The position numbers and the translations under genes were made by a program. 23,073 bases of DNA from Saccoglossus kowalevskii (Eukaryota > Hemichordata > Enteropneusta > Harrimaniidae). This document shows positions 10,200 through 20,899 of the stretch, one piece after another. The stretch is taken from the NCBI RefSeq assembly GCF_000003605.2, contig NW_003116135.1, positions 1 to 23,073 of the forward strand, given 5' to 3'. A model generated the notes under the pieces. That model saw nothing but the letters and a program-made list of their open reading frames with translations. It ran no database searches and had not been told where the DNA came from. Each line of letters opens with the position of its first letter. Positions within the stretch are counted from its first letter, which is position 1.

Positions 10200-11330
10200 G
10201 GCAGACACACAGTAGCCATATCTCTCTGAGAGGCAGACGCACAGTAGCCATATCTCTCTGAGAGGCAGACACACAGTAGCCATATCTCTCTGAGAGGCAG
10301 ACACACAGTAGCCATATCTCTCTGAGAGGCAGACACACAGTAGCCATATCTCTCTGAGAGGCAGACGCACAGTAGCCACATCTCTCTGAGAGGCAGACAC
10401 ACAGTAGCCATATCTCTCTGAGAGGCAGACACACAGTAGCCATATCTCTCTGAGAGACAGACACACTGTAGCCATATCTCTCTGAGAGGCAGACACACAG
10501 TAGCCATATCTCTCTGAGAAGCAGACACACAGTAGCCATATCTCTCAGAGGCAGACACACAGTAGCCATATCTCTCTGACAGACAGACACACAGTAGCCA
10601 TATCTCTCTGAGAGGCAGACACACAGTAGCCATATCTCTCTGAGAGGCAGACACACAGTGGCCATATCTCTCTGAGAGGCAGACACACAGTAGCCATATC
10701 TCTACGAGAGGCAGACACACAGTAGCCATATCTCTCTGACAGGCAGACACACAGTAGCCATATCTCTCTGAGAGGCAGACACACAGTAGCCATATCTCTC
10801 TGAGAGGCAGACACACAGTAGCCATATCTCTCTGAGAGGCAGACACACTAGTAGCCATATCTCTCTGAGAGGCAGACACACAGTGGCCATATCTCTCTGA
10901 GAGGCAGACACACAGTAGCCATATCTCTACGAGAGGCAGACACACAGTAGCCATATCTCTCTGAGAAGCAGATACACAGTAGCCATATCTCTCTGAGAGG
11001 CAGACACACAGTAGCCATATCTCTCTGAGAGGCAGACACACAGTAGCCATATCTCTCTGAGAGGCAGACACACAGTGGCCATATCTCTCTGAGAGGCAGA
11101 CACACAGTAGCCATATCTCTATGAGAGGCAGACACACAGTAGCCATATCTCTCTGAGAGGCAGACACACAGTGGCCATATCTCTCTGAGAGGCAGACACA
11201 CAGTAGCCATATCTCTACGAGAGGCAGACACACAGTAGCCATATCTCTCTGACAGGCAGACACACAGTAGCCATATCTCTCTGAGAGGCAGACACACAGT
11301 AGCCATATCTCTCAGAGGCAGACACACAGT
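10200..11330. repeat. Family A segmental duplication, copy 1 (matches 13232-14510)
   Basis: Rare markers align with 13.2-14.5 kb: GACGCAC at 10239 and 10367, a unique GCCACATC change at 10379, GAGACAG with ACACTGTAG at 10467, the CTCTCAGAG unit at 10545, AGTGGCC, CTACGAGAG, and ACTAGT at 10847-10852. Their offset is exactly 3,032. After the CTACGAGAG unit near 10929 the offset falls to 3,000, because one monomer is missing in the second copy. It rises to 3,184 from the CTCTATGAG unit at 11121. The left edge lies close to the B/A boundary near 10170. Confidence 0.9.
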
Positions 11331-11757
11331 AGCCATATCTCTACGAGAGGCAGACACACAGTAGCCATATCTCTCTGAGAGGCAGACACACAGTAGCCAT
11401 ATCTCTCTGAGAGGCAGACACACAGTAGCCATATCTCTCTGAGAGGCAGACGCACAGTAGCCATATCTCTCTGAGAGGCAGACACACAGTAGCCATATCT
11501 CTCTGAGAGGCAGACACACAGTAGCCATATCTCTCTGAGAGGCAGACGCACAGTAGCCATATCTCTCTGAGAGGCAGACACACAGTAGCCATATTTCTCT
11601 GAGAGGCAGACACACAGTAGCCATATCTCTCTGAGAGGCAGACACACAGTAGCCATATCTCTCTGAGAGGCAGACGCACAGTAGCCATATCTCTCTGAGA
11701 GGCAGACACACAGTAGCCATATCTCTCTGAGAAGCAGACACACAGTAGCCATATCTC
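11331..11757. repeat. Family A block with GACGCAC triplet
   Basis: A CTACGAGAG unit near 11342 leads into GACGCAC units at 11452, 11548 and 11676 (spacing 96 and 128), then consensus, GAGAAGC and the CTCTCAGAG unit. This is the right half of a HOR copy. A private CATATTTCTCTG change is present near 11595. Confidence 0.82.
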
Positions 11758-12841
11758 TCAGAGGCAGACACACAGTAGCCATATCTCTCTGACAGACAGA
11801 CACACAGTAGCCATATCTCTCTGAGAGGCAGACACACAGTAGCCATATCTCTCTGAGAGGCAGACACACAGTGGCCATATCTCTCTGAGAGGCAGACACA
11901 CAGTAGCCATATCTCTACGAGAGGCAGACACACAGTAGCCATATCTCTCTGAGAGGCAGACACACAGTAGCCATATCTCTCTGAGAGGCAGACACACAGT
12001 AGCCAGATCTCTCTGAGAGGCAGACACACAGTAGCCATATCTATCTGAGAGGCAGACACACAGTAGCCATATCTCTCTGAGAGGCAGACACACAGTAGCC
12101 ATATCTCTCTGACAGACAGACACGCAGTAGCCATATCTCTCTGAGAGGCAGACACACAGTAGCCATATCTCTCTGAGAGGCAGACACACAGTAGCCATAT
12201 CTTTCTGAGAAGCAGACACACAGTAGCCATATCTTTCTGAGGCAGACACACAGTAGCCATATCTCACTGACAGACAGACACACAGTAGCCATATCTCTCT
12301 GACAGACAGACACGCAGTAGCCATATCTCTCTGAGAGGCAGACACACAGTAGCCATATCTCTCTGAGAAGCAGACACACAGTAGCCATATCTCTCTGAGA
12401 GGCAGACACACAGTAGCCATATCTCTCTGAGAGGCAGACACACAGTAGCCATATCTCTCTGAGAGGCAGACACACAGTAGCCATATCTCTCTGAGAGGCA
12501 GACACACAGTAGCCATATCTCTCTGAGAGGCAGACGCACAGTAGCCATATCTCTCTGAGAGGCAGACACACAGTAGCCATATCTCTCTGAGAGGCAGACA
12601 CACAGTAGCCATATCTCTCTGAGAGGCAGACGCACAGTAGCCATATCTCTCTGAGAGGCAGACACACAGTAGCCATATCTCTCTGAGAGGCAGACACACA
12701 GTAGCCATATCTCTCTGAGAGGCAGACACACAGTAGCCATATCTCTCTGAGAGGCAGACGCACAGTAGCCATATCTCTCTGAGAGGCAGACACACAGTAG
12801 CCATATCTCTCTGAGAAGCAGACACACAGTAGCCATATCTC
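11758..12841. repeat. Complete 34-monomer higher-order repeat, copy 1 (1,084 bp)
   Basis: Order from the CTCTCAGAG junction: CTGACAGACAG, AGTGGCC (about 11870), CTACGAGAG (about 11920), consensus run, CACGCAG (about 12123), TCTTTCTGAGAAG, 30-bp TTTCTGAGGC, TCTCACTGACAG (12266), CTGACAGACAG with CACGCAG, GAGAAGC, five consensus units, GACGCAC at 12536, 12632 and 12760, GAGAAGC, then the next CTCTCAGAG. The length equals 34 x 32 minus 2 bp for each of the two 30-bp units. It aligns with 18070-19153 at offset 6,312. Private changes here are GCCAGATC (about 12005) and CTATCTGAG (about 12042). Confidence 0.9.
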
Positions 12842-13231
12842 TCAGAGGCAGACACACAGTAGCCATATCTCTCTGACAGACAGACACACAGTAGCCATAT
12901 CTCTCTGAGAGGCAGACACACAGTAGCCATATCTCTCTGAGAGGCAGACACACAGTGGCCATATCTCTCTGAGAGGCAGACACACAGTAGCCATATCTAT
13001 ACGAGAGACAGACACACAGTAGCCATATCTCTCTGACAGGCAGACACACAGTAGCCATATCTCTCTGAGAGGCAGACACACAGTAGCCATATCTCTCTGA
13101 GAGGCAGACACACAGTAGCCATATCTCTTTGAGAGGCAGACACACTAGTAGCCATATCTCTCTGAGAGGCAGACACACAGTGGCCATATCTCTCTGAGAG
13201 GCAGACACACAGTAGCCATATCTCTCTGAGA
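12842..13231. repeat. Family A junction block with ACTAGT
   Basis: It begins like a HOR (CTGACAGACAG, consensus twice, AGTGGCC). It then has a doubly changed CTATACGAGAGACAG unit near 12997-13010, a CTGACAG unit, two consensus units, a rare CTCTTTGAG unit and ACTAGT at 13144-13149. The stretch from about 12975 to 13290 matches 3990-4300 at offset 8,985, apart from one GAGAAGC difference. Confidence 0.8.
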
Positions 13232-14510
13232 GGCAGACACACAGTAGCCATATCTCTCTGAGAGGCAGACGCACAGTAGCCATATCTCTCTGAGAGGCAG
13301 ACACACAGTAGCCATATCTCTCTGAGAGGCAGACACACAGTAGCCATATCTCTCTGAGAGGCAGACACACAGTAGCCATATCTCTCTGAGAGGCAGACGC
13401 ACAGTAGCCACATCTCTCTGAGAGGCAGACACACAGTAGCCATATCTCTCTGAGAGGCAGACACACAGTAGCCATATCTCTCTGAGAGACAGACACACTG
13501 TAGCCATATCTCTCTGAGAGGCAGACACACAGTAGCCATATCTCTCTGAGAAGCAGACACACAGTAGCCATATCTCTCAGAGGCAGACACACAGTAGCCA
13601 TATCTCTCTGACAGACAGACACACAGTAGCCATATCTCTCTGAGAGGCAGACACACAGTAGCCATATCTCTCTGAGAGGCAGACACACAGTGGCCATATC
13701 TCTCTGAGAGGCAGACACACAGTAGCCATATCTCTACGAGAGGCAGACACACAGTAGCCATATCTCTCTGACAGGCAGACACACAGTAGCCATATCTCTC
13801 TGAGAGGCAGACACACAGTAGCCATATCTCTCTGAGAGGCAGACACACAGTAGCCATATCTCTCTGAGAGGCAGACACACTAGTAGCCATATCTCTCTGA
13901 GAGGCAGACACACAGTGGCCATATCTCTCTGAGAGGCAGACACACAGTAGCCATATCTCTACGAGAGGCAGATACACAGTAGCCATATCTCTCTGAGAGG
14001 CAGACACACAGTAGCCATATCTCTCTGAGAGGCAGACACACAGTAGCCATATCTCTCTGACAGACACACAGTAGCCATATCTCTGTGAGAGGCAGACACA
14101 CAGTAGCCATATCTCTCTGACAGACACACAGTAGCCATATCTCTCTGAGAGGCAGACACACAGTAGCCATATCTCTATGAGAGGCAGACACACAGTAGCC
14201 ATATCTCTCTGAGAGGCAGACACACAGTAGCCATATCTCTCTGAGAGGCAGACACACAGTGGCCATATCTCTCTGAGAGGCAGACACACAGTAGCCATAT
14301 CTCTATGAGAGGCAGACACACAGTAGCCATATCTCTCTGAGAGGCAGACACACAGTGGCCATATCTCTCTGAGAGGCAGACACACAGTAGCCATATCTCT
14401 ACGAGAGGCAGACACACAGTAGCCATATCTCTCTGACAGGCAGACACACAGTAGCCATATCTCTCTGAGAGGCAGACACACAGTAGCCATATCTCTCTGA
14501 GAGGCAGACA
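13232..14510. repeat. Family A segmental duplication, copy 2, internally expanded
   Basis: It mirrors 10200-11330, with GACGCAC at 13271 and 13399, GCCACATC at 13411, ACACTGTAG at 13499 and ACTAGT at 13879-13884. A private GATACACAG change is shared with copy 1 (10971 and 13971). Copy 2 carries five extra monomers around 14050-14180. Two of these are 28-bp units in which CTGACAGACACACAG has lost four bases, and two are CTCTATGAG units or close relatives. Together they account for the 152-bp rise in offset. Confidence 0.88.
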
Positions 14511-15423
14511 CACAGTAGCCATATCTCTCTGAGAGGCAGACACACAGTAGCCATATCTCTCTGAGAGGCAGACACACAGTAGCCATATCTCTCTGAGAGG
14601 CAGACACACAGTAGCCATATCTCTCTGAGAGGCAGACACACAGTAGCCATATCTCTCTGACAGGCAGACACACAGTAGCCATATCTCTCTGAGAGGCAGA
14701 CACACAGTGGCCATATCTCTCTGAGAGGCAGACACACAGTGGCCATATCTCTCTGAGAGGCAGACACACAGTAGCCATATCTCTACGAGAGGCAGACACA
14801 CAGTGGCCATATCTCTCTGAGAGGCAGACACACAGTAGCCATATCTCTCTGACAGGCAGACACACAGTAGCCATATCTCTCTGAGAGGCAGACACACAGT
14901 AGCCATATCTCTCTGAGAGGCAGACACACAGTAGCCATATCTCTCTGAGAGGCAGACACACAGTAGCCATATCTCTCTGAGAGGCAGACACACAGTAGCC
15001 ATATCTCTCTGAGAGGCAGACACACAGTAGCCATATCTCTCTGAGAGGCAGACACACAGTAGCCATATCTCTCTGAGAGGCAGACACACAGTAGCCATAT
15101 CTCTCTGAGAGGCAGACGCACAGTAGCCATATCTCTCTGAGAGGCAGACACACAGTAGCCATATCTCTCTGAGAGGCAGACACACAGTAGCCATATCTCT
15201 CTGAGAGGCAGACGCACAGTAGCCATATCTCTCTGAGAGGCAGACACACAGTAGCCATATCTCTCTGAGAGGCAGACACACAGTAGCCATATCTCTCTGA
15301 GAGGCAGACACACAGTAGCCATATCTCTCTGAGAGGCAGACGCACAGTAGCCATATCTCTCTGAGAGGCAGACACACAGTAGCCATATCTCTCTGAGAAG
15401 CAGACACACAGTAGCCATATCTC
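14511..15423. repeat. Near-consensus run leading to a GACGCAC triplet
   Basis: A long run of consensus monomers is broken by an AGTGGCC/AGTGGCC/CTACGAGAG/AGTGGCC/CTGACAG cluster at about 14700-14860. At least seven consensus units follow, then GACGCAC units at 15118, 15214 and 15342, then the GAGAAGC and CTCTCAGAG units that begin the next HOR copy. It is among the most homogeneous stretches of the window. Confidence 0.82.
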
Positions 15424-16210
15424 TCAGAGGCAGACACACAGTAGCCATATCTCTCTGACAGACAGACACACAGTAGCCATATCTCTCTGAGAGGCAGACA
15501 CACAGTAGCCATATCTCTCTGAGAGGCAGACACACAGTGGCCATATCTCTCTGAGAGGCAGACACACAGTAGCCATATCTCTACGAGAGGCAGACACACA
15601 GTAGCCATATCTCTCTGAGAGGCAGACACACAGTAGCCATATCTCTCTGAGAGGCAGACACACAGTAGCCATATCTCTCTGACAGACAGACACGCAGTAG
15701 CCATATCTCTCTGAGAGGCAGACACACAGTAGCCATATCTCTCTGAGAGGCAGACACACAGTAGCCATATCTTTGTGAGAAGCAGACACACAGTAGCCAT
15801 ATCTTTGTGAGGCAGACACACAGTAGCCATATCTCACTGACAGACAGACACACAGTAGCCATATCTCTCTGACAGACAGACACGCAGTAGCCATATCTCT
15901 CTGAGAGGCAGACACACAGTAGCCATATCTCTCTGAGAAGCAGACACACAGTAGCCATATCTCTCTGAGAGGCAGACACACAGTAGCCATATCTCTCTGA
16001 GAGGCAGACACACAGTAGCCATATCTCTCTGAGAGGCAGACACACAGTAGCCATATCTCTCTGACAGGCAGACACACAGTAGCCATATCTCTCTGAGAGG
16101 CAGACACACAGTAGCCATATCTCTCTGAGAGGCAGACACACAGTAGCCATATCTCTCTGAGAGGCAGACACACAGTAGCCATATCTCTCTGAGAGGCAGA
16201 CACACAGTAG
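15424..16210. repeat. Truncated higher-order repeat with CTTTGTGAG variants
   Basis: It keeps the left half of the HOR order: CTGACAGACAG, AGTGGCC, CTACGAGAG (about 15591), CACGCAG, a TTT-type GAGAAG unit, the 30-bp unit, TCTCACTGACAG at 15836, CACGCAG and GAGAAGC. The consecutive TCTTTCTGAG-type tails both read CTTTGTGAG here, a change private to this copy. The GACGCAC triplet is absent, and a CTGACAG unit appears near 16066. Confidence 0.82.
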
Positions 16211-16857
16211 CCATATCTCTCAGAGGCAGACACACAGTAGCCATATCTCTCTGAGAGGCAGACACACAGTAGCCATATCTCTCTGACAGACAGACACACA
16301 GTAGCCATATCTCTCTGAGAGGCAGACACACAGTAGCCATATCTCTCTGAGAGGCAGACACACAGTGGCCATATCTCTCTGAGAGGCAGACACACAGTAG
16401 CCATATCTCTACAAGAGGCAGACACACAGTAGCCATATCTCTCTGACAGGCAGACACACAGTAGCCATATCTCTCTGAGAGGCAGACACACAGTAGCCAT
16501 ATCTCTCTGAGAGGCAGACACACAGTAGCCATATCTCTCTGAGAGGCAGACACACAGTAGCCATATCTCTCTGAGAGGCAGACACACAGTAGCCATATCT
16601 CTCTGACAGACAGACACGCAGTAGCCATATCTCTCTGAGAGGCAGACACACAGTAGCCATATCTCTCTGAGAGGCAGACACACAGTGGCCATATCTCTCT
16701 GAGAGGCAGACACACAGTAGCCATATCTCTACGAGAGGCAGACACACAGTAGCCATATCTCTCTGACAGGCAGACACACAGTAGCCATATCTCTCTGAGA
16801 GGCAGACACACAGTAGCCATATCTCTCTGAGAAGCAGACACACAGTAGCCATATCTC
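16211..16857. repeat. Irregular family A block
   Basis: It starts at a CTCTCAGAG unit near 16221 and contains AGTGGCC units near 16366 and 16686. It also has a CTACAAGAG unit near 16411, a CACGCAG unit near 16617, a CTACGAGAG unit near 16731 and CTGACAG units. It ends at the GAGAAGC/CTCTCAGAG pair near 16833-16860. The CTACAAGAG tail is a probable decay product of CTACGAGAG. Confidence 0.75.
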
Positions 16858-18069
16858 TCAGAGGCAGACACACAGTAGCCATATCTCTCTGACAGACAGA
16901 CACACAGTAGCCATATCTCTCTGACAGGCAGACACACAGTAGCCATATCTCTCTGAGAGGCAGACACACAGTAGCCATATCTCTCTGAGAGGCAGACACA
17001 CAGTAGCCATATCTCTCTGAGAGGCAGACACACAGTAGCCATATCTCTCTGAGAGGCAGACACACAGTAGCCATATCTCACTGACAGACAGACACACAGT
17101 AGCCATATCTCTCTGACAGACAGACACGCAGTAGCCATATCTCTCTGAGAGGCAGACACACAGTAGCCATATCTCTCTGAGAGGCAGACACACAGTAGCC
17201 ATATCTTTCTGAGAAGCAGACACACAGTAGCCATATCTTTCTGAGAGGCAGACACACAGTAGCCATATCTTTCTGAGGCAGACACACAGTAGCCATATCT
17301 CACTGACAGACAGACACACAGTAGCCATATCTCTCTGACAGACAGACACGCAGTAGCCATATCTCTCTGAGAGGCAGACACACAGTAGCCATATCTCTCT
17401 GAGAGGCAGACACACAGTAGCCATATTTTTCTGAGAAGCAGACACACAGTAGCCATATCTTTCTGAGAGGCAGACACACAGTAGCCATATCTCTCTGACA
17501 GACAGACACACAGTAGCCATATCTCTCTGACAGACAGACACGCAGTAGCCATATCTCTCTGAGAGGCAGACACACAGTAGCCATATCTCTCTGAGAAGCA
17601 GACACACAGTAGCCATATCTCTCTGAGAGGCAGACACACAGTAGCCATATCTCTCTGAGAGGCAGACACACAGTAGCCATATCTCTCTGAGAGGCAGACA
17701 CACAGTAGCCATATCTCTCTGAGAGGCAGACACACAGTAGCCATATCTCTCTGAGAGGCAGACGCACAGTAGCCATATCTCTCTGAGAGGCAGACACACA
17801 GTAGCCATATCTCTCTGAGAGGCAGACACACAGTAGCCATATCTCTCTGAGAGGCAGACGCACAGTAGCCATATCTCTCTGAGAGGCAGACACACAGTAG
17901 CCATATCTCTCTGAGAGGCAGACACACAGTAGCCATATCTCTCTGAGAGGCAGACACACAGTAGCCATATCTCTCTGAGAGGCAGACGCACAGTAGCCAT
18001 ATCTCTCTGAGAGGCAGACACACAGTAGCCATATCTCTCTGAGAAGCAGACACACAGTAGCCATATCTC
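16858..18069. repeat. Expanded higher-order repeat (1,212 bp, 38 monomers)
   Basis: It shares the HOR ends: the CTCTCAGAG/CTGACAGACAG start, and the GACGCAC triplet at 17764, 17860 and 17988 followed by GAGAAGC and CTCTCAGAG. The middle is reshuffled. TCTCACTGACAG occurs twice (17080 and 17302), and TCTTTCTG-type tails occur in two clusters (about 17210-17280 and 17430-17470, one reading TATTTTTCTG). The 128-bp excess over 1,084 bp equals four monomers. Confidence 0.82.
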
Positions 18070-19153
18070 TCAGAGGCAGACACACAGTAGCCATATCTCT
18101 CTGACAGACAGACACACAGTAGCCATATCTCTCTGAGAGGCAGACACACAGTAGCCATATCTCTCTGAGAGGCAGACACACAGTGGCCATATCTCTCTGA
18201 GAGGCAGACACACAGTAGCCATATCTCTACGAGAGGCAGACACACAGTAGCCATATCTCTCTGAGAGGCAGACACACAGTAGCCATATCTCTCTGAGAGG
18301 CAGACACACAGTAGCCATATCTCTCTGAGAGGCAGACACACAGTAGCCATATCTCTCTGAGAGGCAGACACACAGTAGCCATATCTCTCTGAGAGGCAGA
18401 CACACAGTAGCCATATCTCTCTGACAGACAGACACGCAGTAGCCATATCTCTCTGAGAGGCAGACACACAGTAGCCATATCTCTCTGAGAGGCAGACACA
18501 CAGTAGCCATATCTTTCTGAGAAGCAGACACACAGTAGCCATATCTTTCTGAGGCAGACACACAGTAGCCATATCTCACTGACAGACAGACACACAGTAG
18601 CCATATCTCTCTGACAGACAGACACGCAGTAGCCATATCTCTCTGAGAGGCAGACACACAGTAGCCATATCTCTCTGAGAAGCAGACACACAGTAGCCAT
18701 ATCTCTCTGAGAGGCAGACACACAGTAGCCATATCTCTCTGAGAGGCAGACACACAGTAGCCATATCTCTCTGAGAGGCAGACACACAGTAGCCATATCT
18801 CTCTGAGAGGCAGACACACAGTAGCCATATCTCTCTGAGAGGCAGACGCACAGTAGCCATATCTCTCTGAGAGGCAGACACACAGTAGCCATATCTCTCT
18901 GAGAGGCAGACACACAGTAGCCATATCTCTCTGAGAGGCAGACGCACAGTAGCCATATCTCTCTGAGAGGCAGACACACAGTAGCCATATCTCTCTGAGA
19001 GGCAGACACACAGTAGCCATATCTCTCTGAGAGGCAGACACACAGTAGCCATATCTCTCTGAGAGGCAGACGCACAGTAGCCATATCTCTCTGAGAGGCA
19101 GACACACAGTAGCCATATCTCTCTGAGAAGCAGACACACAGTAGCCATATCTC
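18070..19153. repeat. Complete 34-monomer higher-order repeat, copy 2 (1,084 bp)
   Basis: It has the same length and marker order as 11758-12841: AGTGGCC about 18185, CTACGAGAG about 18229, CACGCAG about 18434, TTTCTGAGGC about 18550, TCTCACTGACAG at 18578, GACGCAC at 18848, 18944 and 19072, then GAGAAGC and CTCTCAGAG. It lacks the GCCAGATC and CTATCTGAG changes of copy 1, so it may be closer to the HOR consensus. Confidence 0.9.
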
Positions 19154-19904
19154 TCAGAGGCAGACACACAGTAGCCATATCTCTCTGACAGACAGACACA
19201 CAGTAGCCATATCTCTCTGACAGACAGACACGCAGTAGCCATATCTCTCTGAGAGGCAGACACACAGTAGCCATATCTCTCTGAGAGGCAGACACACAGT
19301 AGCCATATCTTTCTGAGAAGCAGACACACAGTAGCCATATCTTTCTGAGAGGCAGACACACAGTAGCCATATCTCTCTGACAGACAGACACGCAGTAGCC
19401 ATATCTCTCTGACAGACAGACACGCAGTAGCCATATCTCTCTGAGAGGCAGACACACAGTAGCCATATCTCTCTGAGAAGCAGACACACAGTAGCCATAT
19501 CTCTCTGAGAGGCAGACACACAGTAGCCATATCTCTCTGAGAGGCAGACACACAGTAGCCATATCTCTCTGAGAGGCAGACACACAGTAGCCATATCTCT
19601 CTGAGAGGCAGACACACAGTAGCCATATCTCTCTGAGAGGCAGACGCACAGTAGCCATATCTCTCTGAGAGGCAGACACACAGTAGCCATATCTCTCTGA
19701 GAGGCAGACACACAGTAGCCATATCTCTCTGAGAGGCAGACGCACAGTAGCCATATCTCTCTGAGAGGCAGACACACAGTAGCCATATCTCTCTGAGAGG
19801 CAGACACACAGTAGCCATATCTCTCTGAGAGGCAGACACACAGTAGCCATATCTCTCTGAGAGGCAGACACACAGTGGCCATATCTCTCTGAGAGGCAGA
19901 CACA
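19154..19904. repeat. Family A block matching 1177-1890
   Basis: It continues the 17,977-bp offset match with two rounds of CACGCAG units, TCTTTCTGAGAAG, TCTTTCTG, GAGAAGC, and GACGCAC at 19646 and 19742. The third GACGCAC unit expected at about 19870 is replaced by an AGTGGCC unit, then ACTAGT at 19904. The match therefore ends near 19867. Confidence 0.82.
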
Positions 19905-20890
19905 CTAGTAGCCATATCTCTCTGACAGGCAGACACACAGTAGCCATATCTCTACGAGAGACAGACACACAGTAGCCATATCTCTCTGAGAGACAGACAC
20001 ACAGTAGCCATATCTTTCTGAGAAGCAGACACACAGTAGCCATATCTTTCTGAGAGGCAGACACACAGTAGCCATATCTCTCTGAGAAGCAGACACACAG
20101 TAGCCATATCTTTCTGAGAGGCAGACACACAGTAGCCATATCTCTCTGACAGACAGACACGCAGTATCCATATCTCTCTGAGAGGCAGACACACAGTAGC
20201 CATATCTCTATGAGAGGCAGACACACAGTAGCCATATCTCTCTGAGAGGCAGACACACAGTAGCCATATCTCTCTGACAGGCAGACACACAGTAGCCATA
20301 TCTCTCTGAGAGGCAGACACACAGTGGCCATATCTTTCTGAGAGGCAGACACACAGTAGCCATATCTCTACGAGAGGCAGACACACAGTGGCCATATCTC
20401 TCTGAGAGGCAGACACACAGTAGCCATATCTCTACGAGAGGCAGACACACAGTGGCCATATCTCTCTGAGAGGCAGACACACAGTGGCCATATCTCTCTG
20501 AGAGGCAGACACACAGTAGCCATATCTCTCTGACAGGCAGACACACAGTAGCCATATCTCTCTGAGAGGCAGACACACAGTAGCCATATCTCTCTGACAG
20601 GCAGACACACAGTAGCCATATCTCTCTGACAGGCAGACACACAGTAGCCATATCTCTCTGAGAGGCAGACACACAGTGGCCATATCTCTCTGAGAGGCAG
20701 ACACACAGTAGCCATATCTCTCTGAGAGGCAGACGCACAGTAGCCATATCTCTCTAAGAGGCAGACACACAGTAGCCATATCTCTCTGAGAGGCAGACAC
20801 ACAGTAGCCATATCTCTCTGAGAGGCAGACACACAGTAGCCATATCTCTCTGAGAGGCAGACACACAGTAGCCATATCTCTCTGAGAGGC
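19905..20890. repeat. Family A block rich in AGTGGCC and CTACGAGAG units
   Basis: The left part repeats 2755-2860 at offset 17,149. A private GTATCCATATC change near 20165 follows, then a CTCTATGAG unit near 20210. At 20325-20500 AGTGGCC units alternate with CTACGAGAG units, then CTGACAG units at about 20530-20630. A GACGCAC unit lies near 20734 and a substituted CTCTCTAAGAG unit near 20755. Consensus units run up to the indel-rich junction. Confidence 0.8.
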
Positions 20891-20899
20891 AGACACACA

